A stretch of DNA of 64,000 bases from JAUVKT01 sp942491535 (lineage in GTDB: Bacteria > Bacteroidota > Bacteroidia > Bacteroidales > VadinHA17): contig CALOBV010000012.1 in NCBI GenBank assembly GCA_942491535.1, positions 161,168-225,167 of the forward strand. The letters are read 5' to 3'. The notes under the pieces were generated by a model. The model had not been told where the DNA came from, ran no database searches, and was given only the letters and a program-made list of their open reading frames with translations. Of the stretch, positions 42,069-50,780 are shown piece by piece (position 1 is the first letter of the stretch; every line of letters begins with the position of its first letter). The position numbers and the translations under genes were made by a program.

Positions 42069-44222
42069 ATGAGACCATCATTTACAAAATCAGATATAAA
42101 GAAAATTAATACTGGATCGAAAGATGCCAAGTCCTGGGAGAAGGAAAAGGGAATAGAGAAAAACTGGCTAACATCTGAGCAGATACCCCTTAAGAGTATA
42201 TACTCAAAGGATGACCTTGCGGGTATGGATCATCTTAACTTTGCAGCCGGTCTACCTCCTTACCTTAGGGGTCCATACTCTGGTATGTATGCCATGAGAC
42301 CCTGGACAATAAGGCAATATGCAGGATTTTCAACTGCCGAGGAATCAAATGCATTCTACCGTCGTAACCTGGCCTCCGGGCAGAAGGGCCTATCAGTAGC
42401 ATTTGACCTTGCCACACACAGGGGGTACGATTCGGATCATCCAAGGGTGATGGGTGATGTAGGGAAGGCAGGAGTAGCCGTTGACTCAATACTCGACATG
42501 AAGTTACTGTTCGATCAGATACCCCTGGACGAGATGTCGGTTTCTATGACAATGAATGGTGCGGTATTACCAATAATGGCATTCTATATCGTGGCTGCAC
42601 TTGAGCAGGGCGCAAAACTGGAGGAACTAACGGGTACAATACAGAATGATATTCTCAAGGAGTTTATGGTAAGAAATACATATATCTATCCTCCTGAATT
42701 TTCGATGAAGATTATCGCAGATATTTTTCAGTATACATCGAAAAATATGCCCAAGTTTAATTCGATAAGTATATCTGGCTACCATATGCAGGAAGCAGGC
42801 GCTACATGCGATATTGAACTTGCCTACACCCTTGCTGACGGACTTGAATATTTGCGTACCGGCATTAAGTCCGGATTGGACATTGATTCGTTTGCCCCTC
42901 GCCTCTCTTTCTTCTGGGCCATTGGCATGAATCATTTTATGGAAATTGCAAAAATGCGTGCTGCCAGGATGTTATGGGCAAAAATAGTAAGTGAGTTCAA
43001 TCCAAAAAATCCCAAATCTCTTGCACTCAGGACACATTCACAGACATCGGGATGGAGCCTGACCGAACAGGATCCATATAATAATGTGGGTCGCACATGT
43101 ATTGAGGCTATGGCAGCAGCCCTCGGACATACCCAGAGTCTGCATACCAATGCTCTTGATGAAGCCATTGCTCTCCCAACAGAATTTTCGGCCCGGATAG
43201 CGAGGAATACACAGATTTATATCCAGGAAGAAACCAATATATGCAGGGCAGTTGATCCATGGGCAGGTTCCTATTATGTTGAGACACTTACTCATGAAAT
43301 TGCTGAGAAAGCATGGGCACTGATCGAGGAGGTTGAGAAGCTTGGAGGTATGGCAAAAGCAATTGAATCGGGAATTCCCAAAATGAGAATTGAAGAAGCA
43401 GCAGCCCGTGCCCAGGCAAAGATTGATTCAGGAAACCAGGTTATTGTTGGAACAAATAAATATCGCCTTGAGAAAGAAGATCCTCTGGAGATACTAGAAG
43501 TTGATAACTCTGCAGTACGTGAATCTCAGATCGCAAGGCTTAAGAAACTGAGAGACGAGAGAGATGAGCAGGCGTGCCAGGAAGCATTGGCCAGGCTCGG
43601 GGAGGCTGTTAAAACAGGAAGGGGAAATTTATTGGAACTGGCTGTAGAGGCTGCTCAAAAAAGAGCTACCTTAGGGGAAATTTCAGATGCTTGTGAAAAA
43701 GAAAAGGGGAGGTATAAAGCTGTGATACGTTCAATATCAGGTGTATATTCATCAGAATTTAAATCTGACAGTGATTTTGAGGAGGCTCGCAAACTGGCAA
43801 CAGAATTTGCCAGGAAAGAAGGACGTCAGCCCAGGATAATGGTAGCGAAGATGGGTCAGGATGGTCATGATCGAGGGGCAAAGGTTGTATCGACAGGCTA
43901 TGCAGATATTGGTTTTGATGTGGATATTGGTCCATTATTTCAGACACCGGAGGAGGCTGCCAAACAGGCCGTTGAGAATGATGTTCATATACTTGGTGTG
44001 TCGAGTCTTGCGGCAGGCCATAAAACACTTATACCACAGGTAATATCAGAGTTGAAAAAACTGGGCAGGGATGATATTATGGTTATTGCTGGTGGCGTTA
44101 TCCCTGCACAGGATTACCAGTTTCTTTATGACGCAGGAGTAGTTGCCATATTCGGCCCGGGTTCGTCTGTAGCAAAGGCAGCCATAGAGATGCTGAAGAT
44201 ACTGCTGTCGGCAATAGAATAA
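42069..44222 (+). CDS. mutB: Methylmalonyl-CoA mutase large subunit
   Basis: A 717-residue catalytic subunit. The N-terminal domain has YLRGPYSGMYAMRPWTIRQYAGF-type residues that line the CoA channel, followed by the TIM barrel (DLATHRGYDSD, SMTMNGAVLP). The C-terminal B12 domain has the DxHxxG motif at residues 598-603 (GQDGHDRGAK), whose histidine ligates cobalt. It ends with the SSLAAGHKTLIP and GGVIP signatures. Together with MutA it rearranges succinyl-CoA to methylmalonyl-CoA, using adenosylcobalamin. Nothing resembling a cobalamin riboswitch was seen upstream of mutA. Confidence 0.97.
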   Translation: MRPSFTKSDIKKINTGSKDAKSWEKEKGIEKNWLTSEQIPLKSIYSKDDLAGMDHLNFAAGLPPYLRGPYSGMYAMRPWTIRQYAGFSTAEESNAFYRRNLASGQKGLSVAFDLATHRGYDSDHPRVMGDVGKAGVAVDSILDMKLLFDQIPLDEMSVSMTMNGAVLPIMAFYIVAALEQGAKLEELTGTIQNDILKEFMVRNTYIYPPEFSMKIIADIFQYTSKNMPKFNSISISGYHMQEAGATCDIELAYTLADGLEYLRTGIKSGLDIDSFAPRLSFFWAIGMNHFMEIAKMRAARMLWAKIVSEFNPKNPKSLALRTHSQTSGWSLTEQDPYNNVGRTCIEAMAAALGHTQSLHTNALDEAIALPTEFSARIARNTQIYIQEETNICRAVDPWAGSYYVETLTHEIAEKAWALIEEVEKLGGMAKAIESGIPKMRIEEAAARAQAKIDSGNQVIVGTNKYRLEKEDPLEILEVDNSAVRESQIARLKKLRDERDEQACQEALARLGEAVKTGRGNLLELAVEAAQKRATLGEISDACEKEKGRYKAVIRSISGVYSSEFKSDSDFEEARKLATEFARKEGRQPRIMVAKMGQDGHDRGAKVVSTGYADIGFDVDIGPLFQTPEEAAKQAVENDVHILGVSSLAAGHKTLIPQVISELKKLGRDDIMVIAGGVIPAQDYQFLYDAGVVAIFGPGSSVAKAAIEMLKILLSAIE

Positions 44223-44309
44223 GATAGCAAAAGACTTACGACAAAAGGCAAACGGCTATTTTCTGAATATTTTTTATATCTTGGCATATTACACATTTAA
44301 GCTTGTGAT

Positions 44310-44831
44310 ATGATAAGATATTTAGCTGTACTTGCCTTTGTCCTGCTCGTTTCTTCTGCCGGTTCAATTTTCGCCCAGGAAATTAATTTCAGTGACCCAC
44401 AGACCTGGCTGCTGGGATATTTCCAGTCAGATGAACTGATCCAGGAGCCATACGCCATATGGTTTAATGAAGAGTTTGATTCATATCAGATAGATGAAGA
44501 GGCATTGATTGACTTGATGAATATAGATCTTGAAGATATAGAAGTGCTCGTGGTTATGGGTACCTGGTGTTCTGACAGCAGACGTGAAGTCCCAAGGTTT
44601 TTGAAATTGTGTCAACTAATTGGATTAGACCAGGATAAAGTAAGATTTATCGGTACAGATAGCTATAAGGAGGCACCGGTCGATGATTATGAAGCACTTG
44701 ACATTGAAAGGGTACCAACATTCATTTTTTATTATAAGAAAAATGAGTTTGGACGCATCATTGAGTACCCAAAGGCGTCTTTAGAGAAAGATATGGTTAA
44801 TATTTTGGAGGCAAAGGGCATAGGGCGTTAG
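44310..44831 (+). CDS. Exported thioredoxin-fold protein with a CxxS site
   Basis: A 173-residue protein with a signal peptide (residues 1-23, ending FAQE). The core EVLVVMGTWCSDSRREVPRF places Cys87 and Ser90 where thioredoxins have CxxC, so it lacks the second cysteine. Later, DIERVPTFIFYY supplies the cis-proline loop. A single-cysteine site can act as an isomerase, a bacilliredoxin or a non-catalytic binder. It probably works in the periplasm. It stands alone after mutAB, and the partner is unknown. Confidence 0.83.
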   Translation: MIRYLAVLAFVLLVSSAGSIFAQEINFSDPQTWLLGYFQSDELIQEPYAIWFNEEFDSYQIDEEALIDLMNIDLEDIEVLVVMGTWCSDSRREVPRFLKLCQLIGLDQDKVRFIGTDSYKEAPVDDYEALDIERVPTFIFYYKKNEFGRIIEYPKASLEKDMVNILEAKGIGR

Positions 44832-44920
44832 TAATAAGGGAGATAAGAAGTGAAAATCATGTCTGAGAGTGGCCCCGTTATATTATAAAGAGAAGTAAAA
44901 AATAAATAAAATAGATCGTT

Positions 44921-45436
44921 ATGGAAGAAAAAACCAGAAATTCAGGACAGGGACTCGGTGTTGCAGCGCTTGTACTGGGAGTAATAAGTTTTATAGTTGC
45001 ACTTATTCCATGTGTTGGACTATTTGCACTGTTTACAGCCATAATTGCCATTGTTCTGGGAGCTATTGGATTATCGCAGGCTTCAAGAAATGACAGCCCA
45101 AAAGGTTTAATGTTTGGAGGTCTTATTCTTGGTGTTGTAGCTTTATTTATTGCCATTGCACAGGTTGTTTTTTTCTCGGGATTTGCCGATAGAGCCTCAT
45201 TTTTTGAAGAGAAATTTGAGGATGTAATAAAAGACATTGAAAATGAATTTGAAGATGGCAACTTCAGTATCACCATTGACGATGGAGAAGATAGGATTGA
45301 AATTAATTCTACTGTTAAGAAAGAACTGAGAGACGCTCTCGATGAATTAGAGGGAATTGATAGCGAGATAGATAAAGATACTGGAAAAACAAAGGTTGAT
45401 ATCAAGATTAAAGTCGATACTTCTGGTGGAGAATAA
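44921..45436 (+). CDS. DUF4190-type membrane protein
   Basis: A 171-residue protein with the DUF4190 pattern: LGVAALVLGVISFIVALI, a hairpin of two hydrophobic segments with IGLSQASRN between them and a third helix (about 60-85). A strongly acidic, coiled C-terminal region follows (about 90-171). Members are small bacterial membrane proteins of unknown role. The next gene begins five bases after the stop, so it is co-transcribed with the DUF2752 gene. Confidence 0.83.
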   Translation: MEEKTRNSGQGLGVAALVLGVISFIVALIPCVGLFALFTAIIAIVLGAIGLSQASRNDSPKGLMFGGLILGVVALFIAIAQVVFFSGFADRASFFEEKFEDVIKDIENEFEDGNFSITIDDGEDRIEINSTVKKELRDALDELEGIDSEIDKDTGKTKVDIKIKVDTSGGE

Positions 45437-45441
45437 GAGCT

Positions 45442-45867
45442 GTGCCTGGATTTCCAAAAGGAGCTGAAGGCTCCTATAAAATAATAAATTATATTTTTGC
45501 CGGAATAATAGTAATTATATTTATCTATTCCGGCATTTTTTCACCCCAGGGTAATAATTATCCTGTAAGTTGCGTTCATGAGCAGCTTACCGGTTTAAGC
45601 TGTCCGTCATGTGGTATGTCGCACAGCTTTTCTTATATCATACGTGGTGATATCAAAGAGGCAATAATATGGAATGAATACGGACCAAGAGTATTCCTGT
45701 TCTTTCTTTTCCAGCTTATGCTAAGGATCTCCAATATTGTAATTCTCAATCGTAAACCTCAGCTAATAAGGTCTGTGAGCCTATCCGATATTGCTCTGTC
45801 GGCTTTATCAGTCGGTCTCGGTTTCTGGCAGTTTGTGGTATATTACTTTACGATGTTTAGTGGCTAA
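45442..45867 (+). CDS. DUF2752 membrane protein, GTG start
   Basis: A 141-residue protein with the DUF2752 signature CPSCGMSHSF preceded by YPVSCVHEQLTGLSC, and about three membrane helices. The only good start is GTG at 45442, five bases after the upstream stop. The cysteine motif suggests metal or disulfide chemistry, but the function is unknown. DUF4190 and DUF2752 genes are often neighbours in Bacteroidota. The gene is convergent with recX, 11 bases apart. Confidence 0.85.
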   Translation: MPGFPKGAEGSYKIINYIFAGIIVIIFIYSGIFSPQGNNYPVSCVHEQLTGLSCPSCGMSHSFSYIIRGDIKEAIIWNEYGPRVFLFFLFQLMLRISNIVILNRKPQLIRSVSLSDIALSALSVGLGFWQFVVYYFTMFSG

Positions 45868-45878
45868 AGTGACCAGGG

Positions 45879-46346
45879 TTAGGAGTTAAGTATTTCATCA
45901 AGGGTCTTGTATATTAGATCTGTTTCGTAGCCCCTTGACTGGGCAAAACGCATAAGTTTTGCCCTGAGCTCGTACTGGTTTTTAGCTTTTACAGATCTTC
46001 TTTTACTTATAATATCATCTTTCAGAGTGTTCAGATAGAGCTCCTGGGAAATAGAATTAATAGCTTTATCTATAGTTGATTCGGCTATCCCTTTTGCTCT
46101 TAGCATTGCTCTTAGCTTTACCTTACCCCACCTGTTAAATTTATGCTTGTCTCTCACATAGCTATCAGAATATCTTGATTCGTCGATAAAGTTGTTTTCC
46201 TTCAGGTAATCTATTATTTTCTCCTGTTTATCAGTATCAGCTAAGCCCCATCGCGACAAAGCCTGTATTATGTCGGAGACCGATTTTTCTGATTTACTGC
46301 ATATGGCCATTGCCCTTGCAAGGGCTTCTTTGTAGCTTAGATTCAT
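45879..46346 (-). CDS. recX: Regulatory protein RecX
   Basis: A 155-residue all-helical protein with three tandem three-helix motifs typical of RecX (ALARAMAICSKSEKSVSDI; LKENNFIDESRYSDSYVRDKHKFNRWGKVKLRAML; RAKLMRFAQSRGYETDLIYKTLDEI). RecX binds RecA filaments and limits their activity. Its start lies one base beyond the stop of prmC, so both are translated from one message. No recA is nearby. Confidence 0.92.
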   Translation of the reverse strand: MNLSYKEALARAMAICSKSEKSVSDIIQALSRWGLADTDKQEKIIDYLKENNFIDESRYSDSYVRDKHKFNRWGKVKLRAMLRAKGIAESTIDKAINSISQELYLNTLKDDIISKRRSVKAKNQYELRAKLMRFAQSRGYETDLIYKTLDEILNS

Positions 46347-46347
46347 C

Positions 46348-47202
46348 TTACTTATCTGCCTTAATAATCCTATCCTTATTGTGAAGGTCTTTAATTACCC
46401 TGATATTCCTGAATCCAAATCCGGAAAGCAACTCCCCTGTTTCATTGGCAAGGGCTTCATTTATTTCAAAATACAACGAACCACCACTTCTAAGTAATTT
46501 AATGGCCGACTCACCGATGGCCCTGTAGAATTTAAGCGGATCTGAGTCGGGGACAAAAAGTGCTGAATGAGGTTCATAAGCAAGAACGTTTTTGTGCATA
46601 TGTACTTTTTCAGATTCCCTTACATATGGTGGGTTACTTACTACCAGGTCGAAAAAACCTTCCCGGGTAATTTCACTATCAAGGATATTATCCCTTGTAA
46701 AATTGATTCTACAATTATTTAAACTGCTATTTTCCCTGGCTATTGTCAGCGCATCTTCAGAAATATCAGTTGCCTCTACTTCAGGGTTTTTGAGGGTTTT
46801 GCACAGGGAAATTGCTATAGCACCACTTCCGGTTCCTATATCTATTATTTTTAATCTTTCTTCTTTATTTTCATTAATAATCAGGCTAACCAGTTCTTCT
46901 GTTTCCTGCCTTGGGATCAGGGTATGTTCGTTAACTCTCAGGTTTATTCCAAAGAATTCTGTCTTACCAAGAATATACTGTATTGGCCTGTTATCTTTTA
47001 GTTCAACACATATTTTCTTAATTTTATCCCATGTGCCGACACTTAATTCTCTCTCGGAGTCGATTAGAAGATTGCCTGGACTCAAACCGGTCGTTTCGAG
47101 CAGAATAATTTTTGTTAGTGAAATTACTTCTTCCCGGGGATAAATTGAAGATAATTGATCCGCAATATATTTTCTGGCTGATTTAATGCTTTTATTTATC
47201 AT
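46348..47202 (-). CDS. prmC: Protein-(glutamine-N5) methyltransferase, release-factor specific
   Basis: A 284-residue enzyme with an N-terminal helical domain and a Rossmann-type methylase domain. The SAM loop is IDIGTGSGAIAISL and the catalytic NPPY motif is in VVSNPPYVRESE. It methylates the glutamine of the GGQ loop of release factors, including RF2 encoded by prfB at 37866. It is co-transcribed with recX and divergent from ribD, with 34 bases between the starts, so the two promoters must overlap. Confidence 0.95.
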   Translation of the reverse strand: MINKSIKSARKYIADQLSSIYPREEVISLTKIILLETTGLSPGNLLIDSERELSVGTWDKIKKICVELKDNRPIQYILGKTEFFGINLRVNEHTLIPRQETEELVSLIINENKEERLKIIDIGTGSGAIAISLCKTLKNPEVEATDISEDALTIARENSSLNNCRINFTRDNILDSEITREGFFDLVVSNPPYVRESEKVHMHKNVLAYEPHSALFVPDSDPLKFYRAIGESAIKLLRSGGSLYFEINEALANETGELLSGFGFRNIRVIKDLHNKDRIIKADK

Positions 47203-47236
47203 GATCTAAGGATCAAAATTATAATTTTATACAGAG

Positions 47237-48292
47237 ATGAGAAGCGAAAATGATATCAAATTTATGAAAAGAGCTCTGGAACTGGCTTCCAATGCTGATG
47301 GGAGTACCCGCCCTAATCCCATGGTAGGGGCAGTAGTTGTTCATAATAATATCATTATAGGAGAGGGATATCACGTAAAAGCAGGAGAGGATCATGCAGA
47401 GGTAATAGCCATTAACTCAGCCCCGGGGAGTTTAATTAAAGAGTCAACTATCTATGTTACGCTCGAGCCCTGTTCTCACCATGGCAGAACACCTCCATGT
47501 GCAGATTTGATTGTGGAGAAGGGGATCAGGAAAGTGGTAATCGGAGCAAGGGATACCAGCAGTAAGGTTTCGGGAAGGGGTATAGATATACTCCGTAAAG
47601 GTGGCTGTGAGGTTGAGATTGGAGTACTTGAGGATGAATGCAGGGAGATTAACAGGAGGTTTTTTACTTTTCACGAGAAGGGCAGGCCATACATAGTTCT
47701 GAAGTGGGCTGAATCGAAAGACGGATTTATTGATCGCGACTGCGACCGGCCTGATCTAAGTGGCCCGAACTGGATAACCGGGGAAGATGAGAAAGTACTT
47801 GTTCACAAGTGGAGAACCCAGGAACATTCTGTACTGGTGGGGAAGAACACCCTGATAAAGGATAATCCCTCTCTTACGGCCAGACTGTGGGAAGGGATAA
47901 ATCCTTTGAGAATAGTATTAAGCGATTTGGGAGAATTTCCTGATAATCTAAATGTATTAAGAGATAGTGAACCGCTGCTTCTCTTCTCAACAGCAGATGT
48001 CAGCCTGAAAGAAAATAAGGAATGTATAATAATCAGAAATACAGAAAGAGCGATTGAGGAGATTCTGGCAGAGCTGGCGAAAAGGGAGATCCAGTCGGTG
48101 CTGGTAGAGGGAGGGGCCTCAGTACTCACACAATTTAGTGTAAAAAATCTATGGGATGAAGCCAGGATTTTTATAGGCAGATCTGAATTTGGCACAGGTC
48201 TTAAAGCACCTGATCTTAGTGGTCAAAAAACAGGGGAACAAATTTTTAATACCACCAGGCTTATATGTTTAAAAAACAGACTCATCACATGA
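47237..48292 (+). CDS. ribD: Bifunctional riboflavin biosynthesis deaminase/reductase
   Basis: A 351-residue protein. Its N-terminal deaminase has zinc ligands His53 (in HAEV, Glu55 catalytic), Cys79 and Cys88 (PCSHHGRTPPC). The C-terminal reductase (about 145-350) has LKWAESKDGFI, VGKNTLIKDNPSLTAR and VEGGASVLTQF. It carries out the second and third steps of riboflavin synthesis. No FMN riboswitch is seen in the short 34-base leader. The arrangement ribD/prmC-recX is common in Bacteroidota. Confidence 0.95.
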   Translation: MRSENDIKFMKRALELASNADGSTRPNPMVGAVVVHNNIIIGEGYHVKAGEDHAEVIAINSAPGSLIKESTIYVTLEPCSHHGRTPPCADLIVEKGIRKVVIGARDTSSKVSGRGIDILRKGGCEVEIGVLEDECREINRRFFTFHEKGRPYIVLKWAESKDGFIDRDCDRPDLSGPNWITGEDEKVLVHKWRTQEHSVLVGKNTLIKDNPSLTARLWEGINPLRIVLSDLGEFPDNLNVLRDSEPLLLFSTADVSLKENKECIIIRNTERAIEEILAELAKREIQSVLVEGGASVLTQFSVKNLWDEARIFIGRSEFGTGLKAPDLSGQKTGEQIFNTTRLICLKNRLIT

Positions 48293-48316
48293 ATGAGTAT
48301 TTTAATCAAAAAATTG

Positions 48317-48324
48317 TAACTTTG
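48317..48324 (+). promoter_or_regulatory. Putative -7 box of the caspase-phosphatase unit
   Basis: TAACTTTG fits TAnnTTTG, 114 bases before the ATG at 48438. The resulting leader would be about 105 bases long. No clear -33 element was seen. Confidence 0.4.
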
Positions 48325-48437
48325 ATTGAGTTAGTATCGTAGAAAATAACTGGAAATAGAGCTTAAACCGGAGCATTTATAATGCACCGGGAATTAATTT
48401 TTGCCGGATTGAATTAAGAAATGAAAATACTTATACC

Positions 48438-50774
48438 ATGAGACAGATATTTAGTGTACTGCTAATTTGTTTGATATCACTATCTGCATATAGCCAATCA
48501 AACAAGAAGGCGCTGAAAGCCGGAGATGCATTTATGGATAGCGGAAGATATGAAGATGCTGTTGCCCAGTTTACCAGTGCTATTCAGTTAAACCCAACTG
48601 ATATTAAGGGATATATTGCACGAGGTGGGGCATATGAAAATCTTGATAAATTCCAGGAGTCATATGATGATTATGAAAAGGCAAGAGTATTCGATCCTAA
48701 AAATGTTGATGTATTATTCCTCCTGGGCAGGGTATGCAACAAGATGGGGAAATACGAGGAATCCCTGCAGCACCTTAATTATGCTTCCAAAATTGCCAAG
48801 AGGGAGGGTAAGATTTACCCCGAAAAGGTAAAAACTCTTATTGCCCTTGAAAGATACGACAGGGCACTTCAGGTTTCGGATACGGCCTTAAAGATTAAGC
48901 AGGATGAATTAAACTACTACCAGTTCGGACTTGCTTTTGAGAGACTGATGAACTACCGGAGAGCAAAAGAAGAGTACAAGAAATCAATTTCAAAGAACAA
49001 GAAGTATGTCCCGGCAAGGGTTGCAATGGCAGGTTTGCTTATAAGAGAGGGCAATCTTGATGAGGCGATGGAGCACTGTACCTATATGATCGAGGCCGAC
49101 GAAAGGAATACAGAGGCCTATAAGGTAAGAAGCCTGATATATAAGGAGCAACTTGACTATCCCAATGCTATTAATGATATATCCAGGAATATATTAATTG
49201 ATCCGGGTAATCCGGAGAACTATTCAATCAGGGGAGTTTTTTACCAGGAGTTTAACCAGCACGCGAATGCGGTAAATGATTTTTCAAAGGCCATAAGCCT
49301 TAGTGAGTCAAATCCGGATTATTATTTCAAAAGGGCCAACTCTTATGAACAGTTAATGGACTATGAAAAAGCACAGTCGGATTATAAACGAATTACCGAG
49401 CTATCAGAATTCGATATGAGAGCCAGGCAGATGCTGGCAGGGGCAAAAGACAGGCTTTATGAAATAAACAGGGAGTCTGACGCACCGGTAATTAAAGTAG
49501 CTAACCTTGATATTAAAGGAAACAAAGTAGATATCAACGGAGATGCAGAAAAGATAATTATTTCAGGGAGTATTAAAGAAGAGAGTCCTCTGAAGTCACT
49601 ACTAATAAACGGAAACGAATCCCTGTTCGAGAGGGGCTCAGACGGAGTATACGAGTTCCTTACCAATGTAGATATTGAAGACCTTGACACTCTTAAAATA
49701 GAGGCTTACGACGATTATGATAATATGACAAGCCTGGTGTATGAGATTAACAGGACAGAGACCACTCCTCCAAATGTTGTAATCGTTGCACCCTATGCCT
49801 CTGACGATGGTCAGATTTATCTTGAGAGTAACGACCGGAATATCTTTATCCAGGGAAGGATAACCGATGAAAGCATTATTAAGTCAATTTTTATCGAGGG
49901 AGTAACTGCCAGTTATGCTGTTAACGACCTTAACCCCGGTTTTACTGCTACAATAGATGTTCTGAATAAGAATAAGATTACTGTTATAGCAGAGGATGCC
50001 TTTGGTAACAGGAAGGAGAGCGAATTCAGGCTGAATCGTGAAGGCGCTGCACTGAGTACCAGTAACCCCATGGGTAAAACATGGGTAGTATTTGTAGAGA
50101 ATTCCAACTATGCTTCATTTGCCAGCCTCGACGGACCGGTAAAAGATGTAAACCTGATGAAGGGTGCACTTGCTAATTACCAGATTCATAATATTATCCA
50201 TAAGAAAGACTTAACTAAAGATCAGATGGAGAAATTTTTCTCTATTGATTTAAGGGATATGGTCAGAACCAACCAGGTTAAGTCGCTTCTTATATGGTAT
50301 GCCGGACATGGTAAGTTTGTAAATGAAACCGGTTACTGGATTCCAGTTGATGCAAGCAGGGACGATGAGTTTACTTACTTTAATATTAATACACTCCGGG
50401 CATCGATGGAACCATATGTAAATTACCTGACTCACACCCTTGTGATTACCGACGCCTGTGAATCAGGCCCCAGTTTCTATACTGCAATGAGATCAGCCCC
50501 TACAATACGGAGTTGTGATGATTATACAGCAACTCAGTTTAAATCCGCCCAGGTATTTATGTCTGCCGGTCGTGAGCTTGCCTCAGACGATTCGCAGTTT
50601 ACAAGGACCTTTGCCACTACCCTTCAGGTTAACCCTAACTCATGTGTACCTATTGAGGAGATTGTATCGCAGGTTTCGCTTGCCGTTACAAATAATAATC
50701 AGCAAAAACCAAAATTTGGAAATATCGCTGGACTGATCGATGAACATGGAACATTTTTCTTTATTGCCAAATAA
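48438..50774 (+). CDS. Exported TPR-caspase-like (C14) protein
   Basis: A 778-residue protein with a signal peptide (residues 1-20, ending AYSQ). Residues about 22-340 hold eight or more TPR motifs (AGDAFMDSGRYEDAVAQFTS, YFKRANSYEQLMDYEKAQSDY). Residues about 350-540 look like two Ig/Big-type beta domains (NGDAEKIIISGSIKEE; RNIFIQGRITDESII). The C-terminal part (about 545-778) is a caspase/metacaspase-like fold with catalytic His624 in YAGHG and Cys674 in DACESG. Such proteases cleave after basic or acidic residues. Export and TPRs suggest a periplasmic protein sensor. It is separated by six bases from the gene for a propeller phosphatase, so they form one unit. Confidence 0.88.
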   Translation: MRQIFSVLLICLISLSAYSQSNKKALKAGDAFMDSGRYEDAVAQFTSAIQLNPTDIKGYIARGGAYENLDKFQESYDDYEKARVFDPKNVDVLFLLGRVCNKMGKYEESLQHLNYASKIAKREGKIYPEKVKTLIALERYDRALQVSDTALKIKQDELNYYQFGLAFERLMNYRRAKEEYKKSISKNKKYVPARVAMAGLLIREGNLDEAMEHCTYMIEADERNTEAYKVRSLIYKEQLDYPNAINDISRNILIDPGNPENYSIRGVFYQEFNQHANAVNDFSKAISLSESNPDYYFKRANSYEQLMDYEKAQSDYKRITELSEFDMRARQMLAGAKDRLYEINRESDAPVIKVANLDIKGNKVDINGDAEKIIISGSIKEESPLKSLLINGNESLFERGSDGVYEFLTNVDIEDLDTLKIEAYDDYDNMTSLVYEINRTETTPPNVVIVAPYASDDGQIYLESNDRNIFIQGRITDESIIKSIFIEGVTASYAVNDLNPGFTATIDVLNKNKITVIAEDAFGNRKESEFRLNREGAALSTSNPMGKTWVVFVENSNYASFASLDGPVKDVNLMKGALANYQIHNIIHKKDLTKDQMEKFFSIDLRDMVRTNQVKSLLIWYAGHGKFVNETGYWIPVDASRDDEFTYFNINTLRASMEPYVNYLTHTLVITDACESGPSFYTAMRSAPTIRSCDDYTATQFKSAQVFMSAGRELASDDSQFTRTFATTLQVNPNSCVPIEEIVSQVSLAVTNNNQQKPKFGNIAGLIDEHGTFFFIAK

Positions 50775-50780
50775 ATAACA

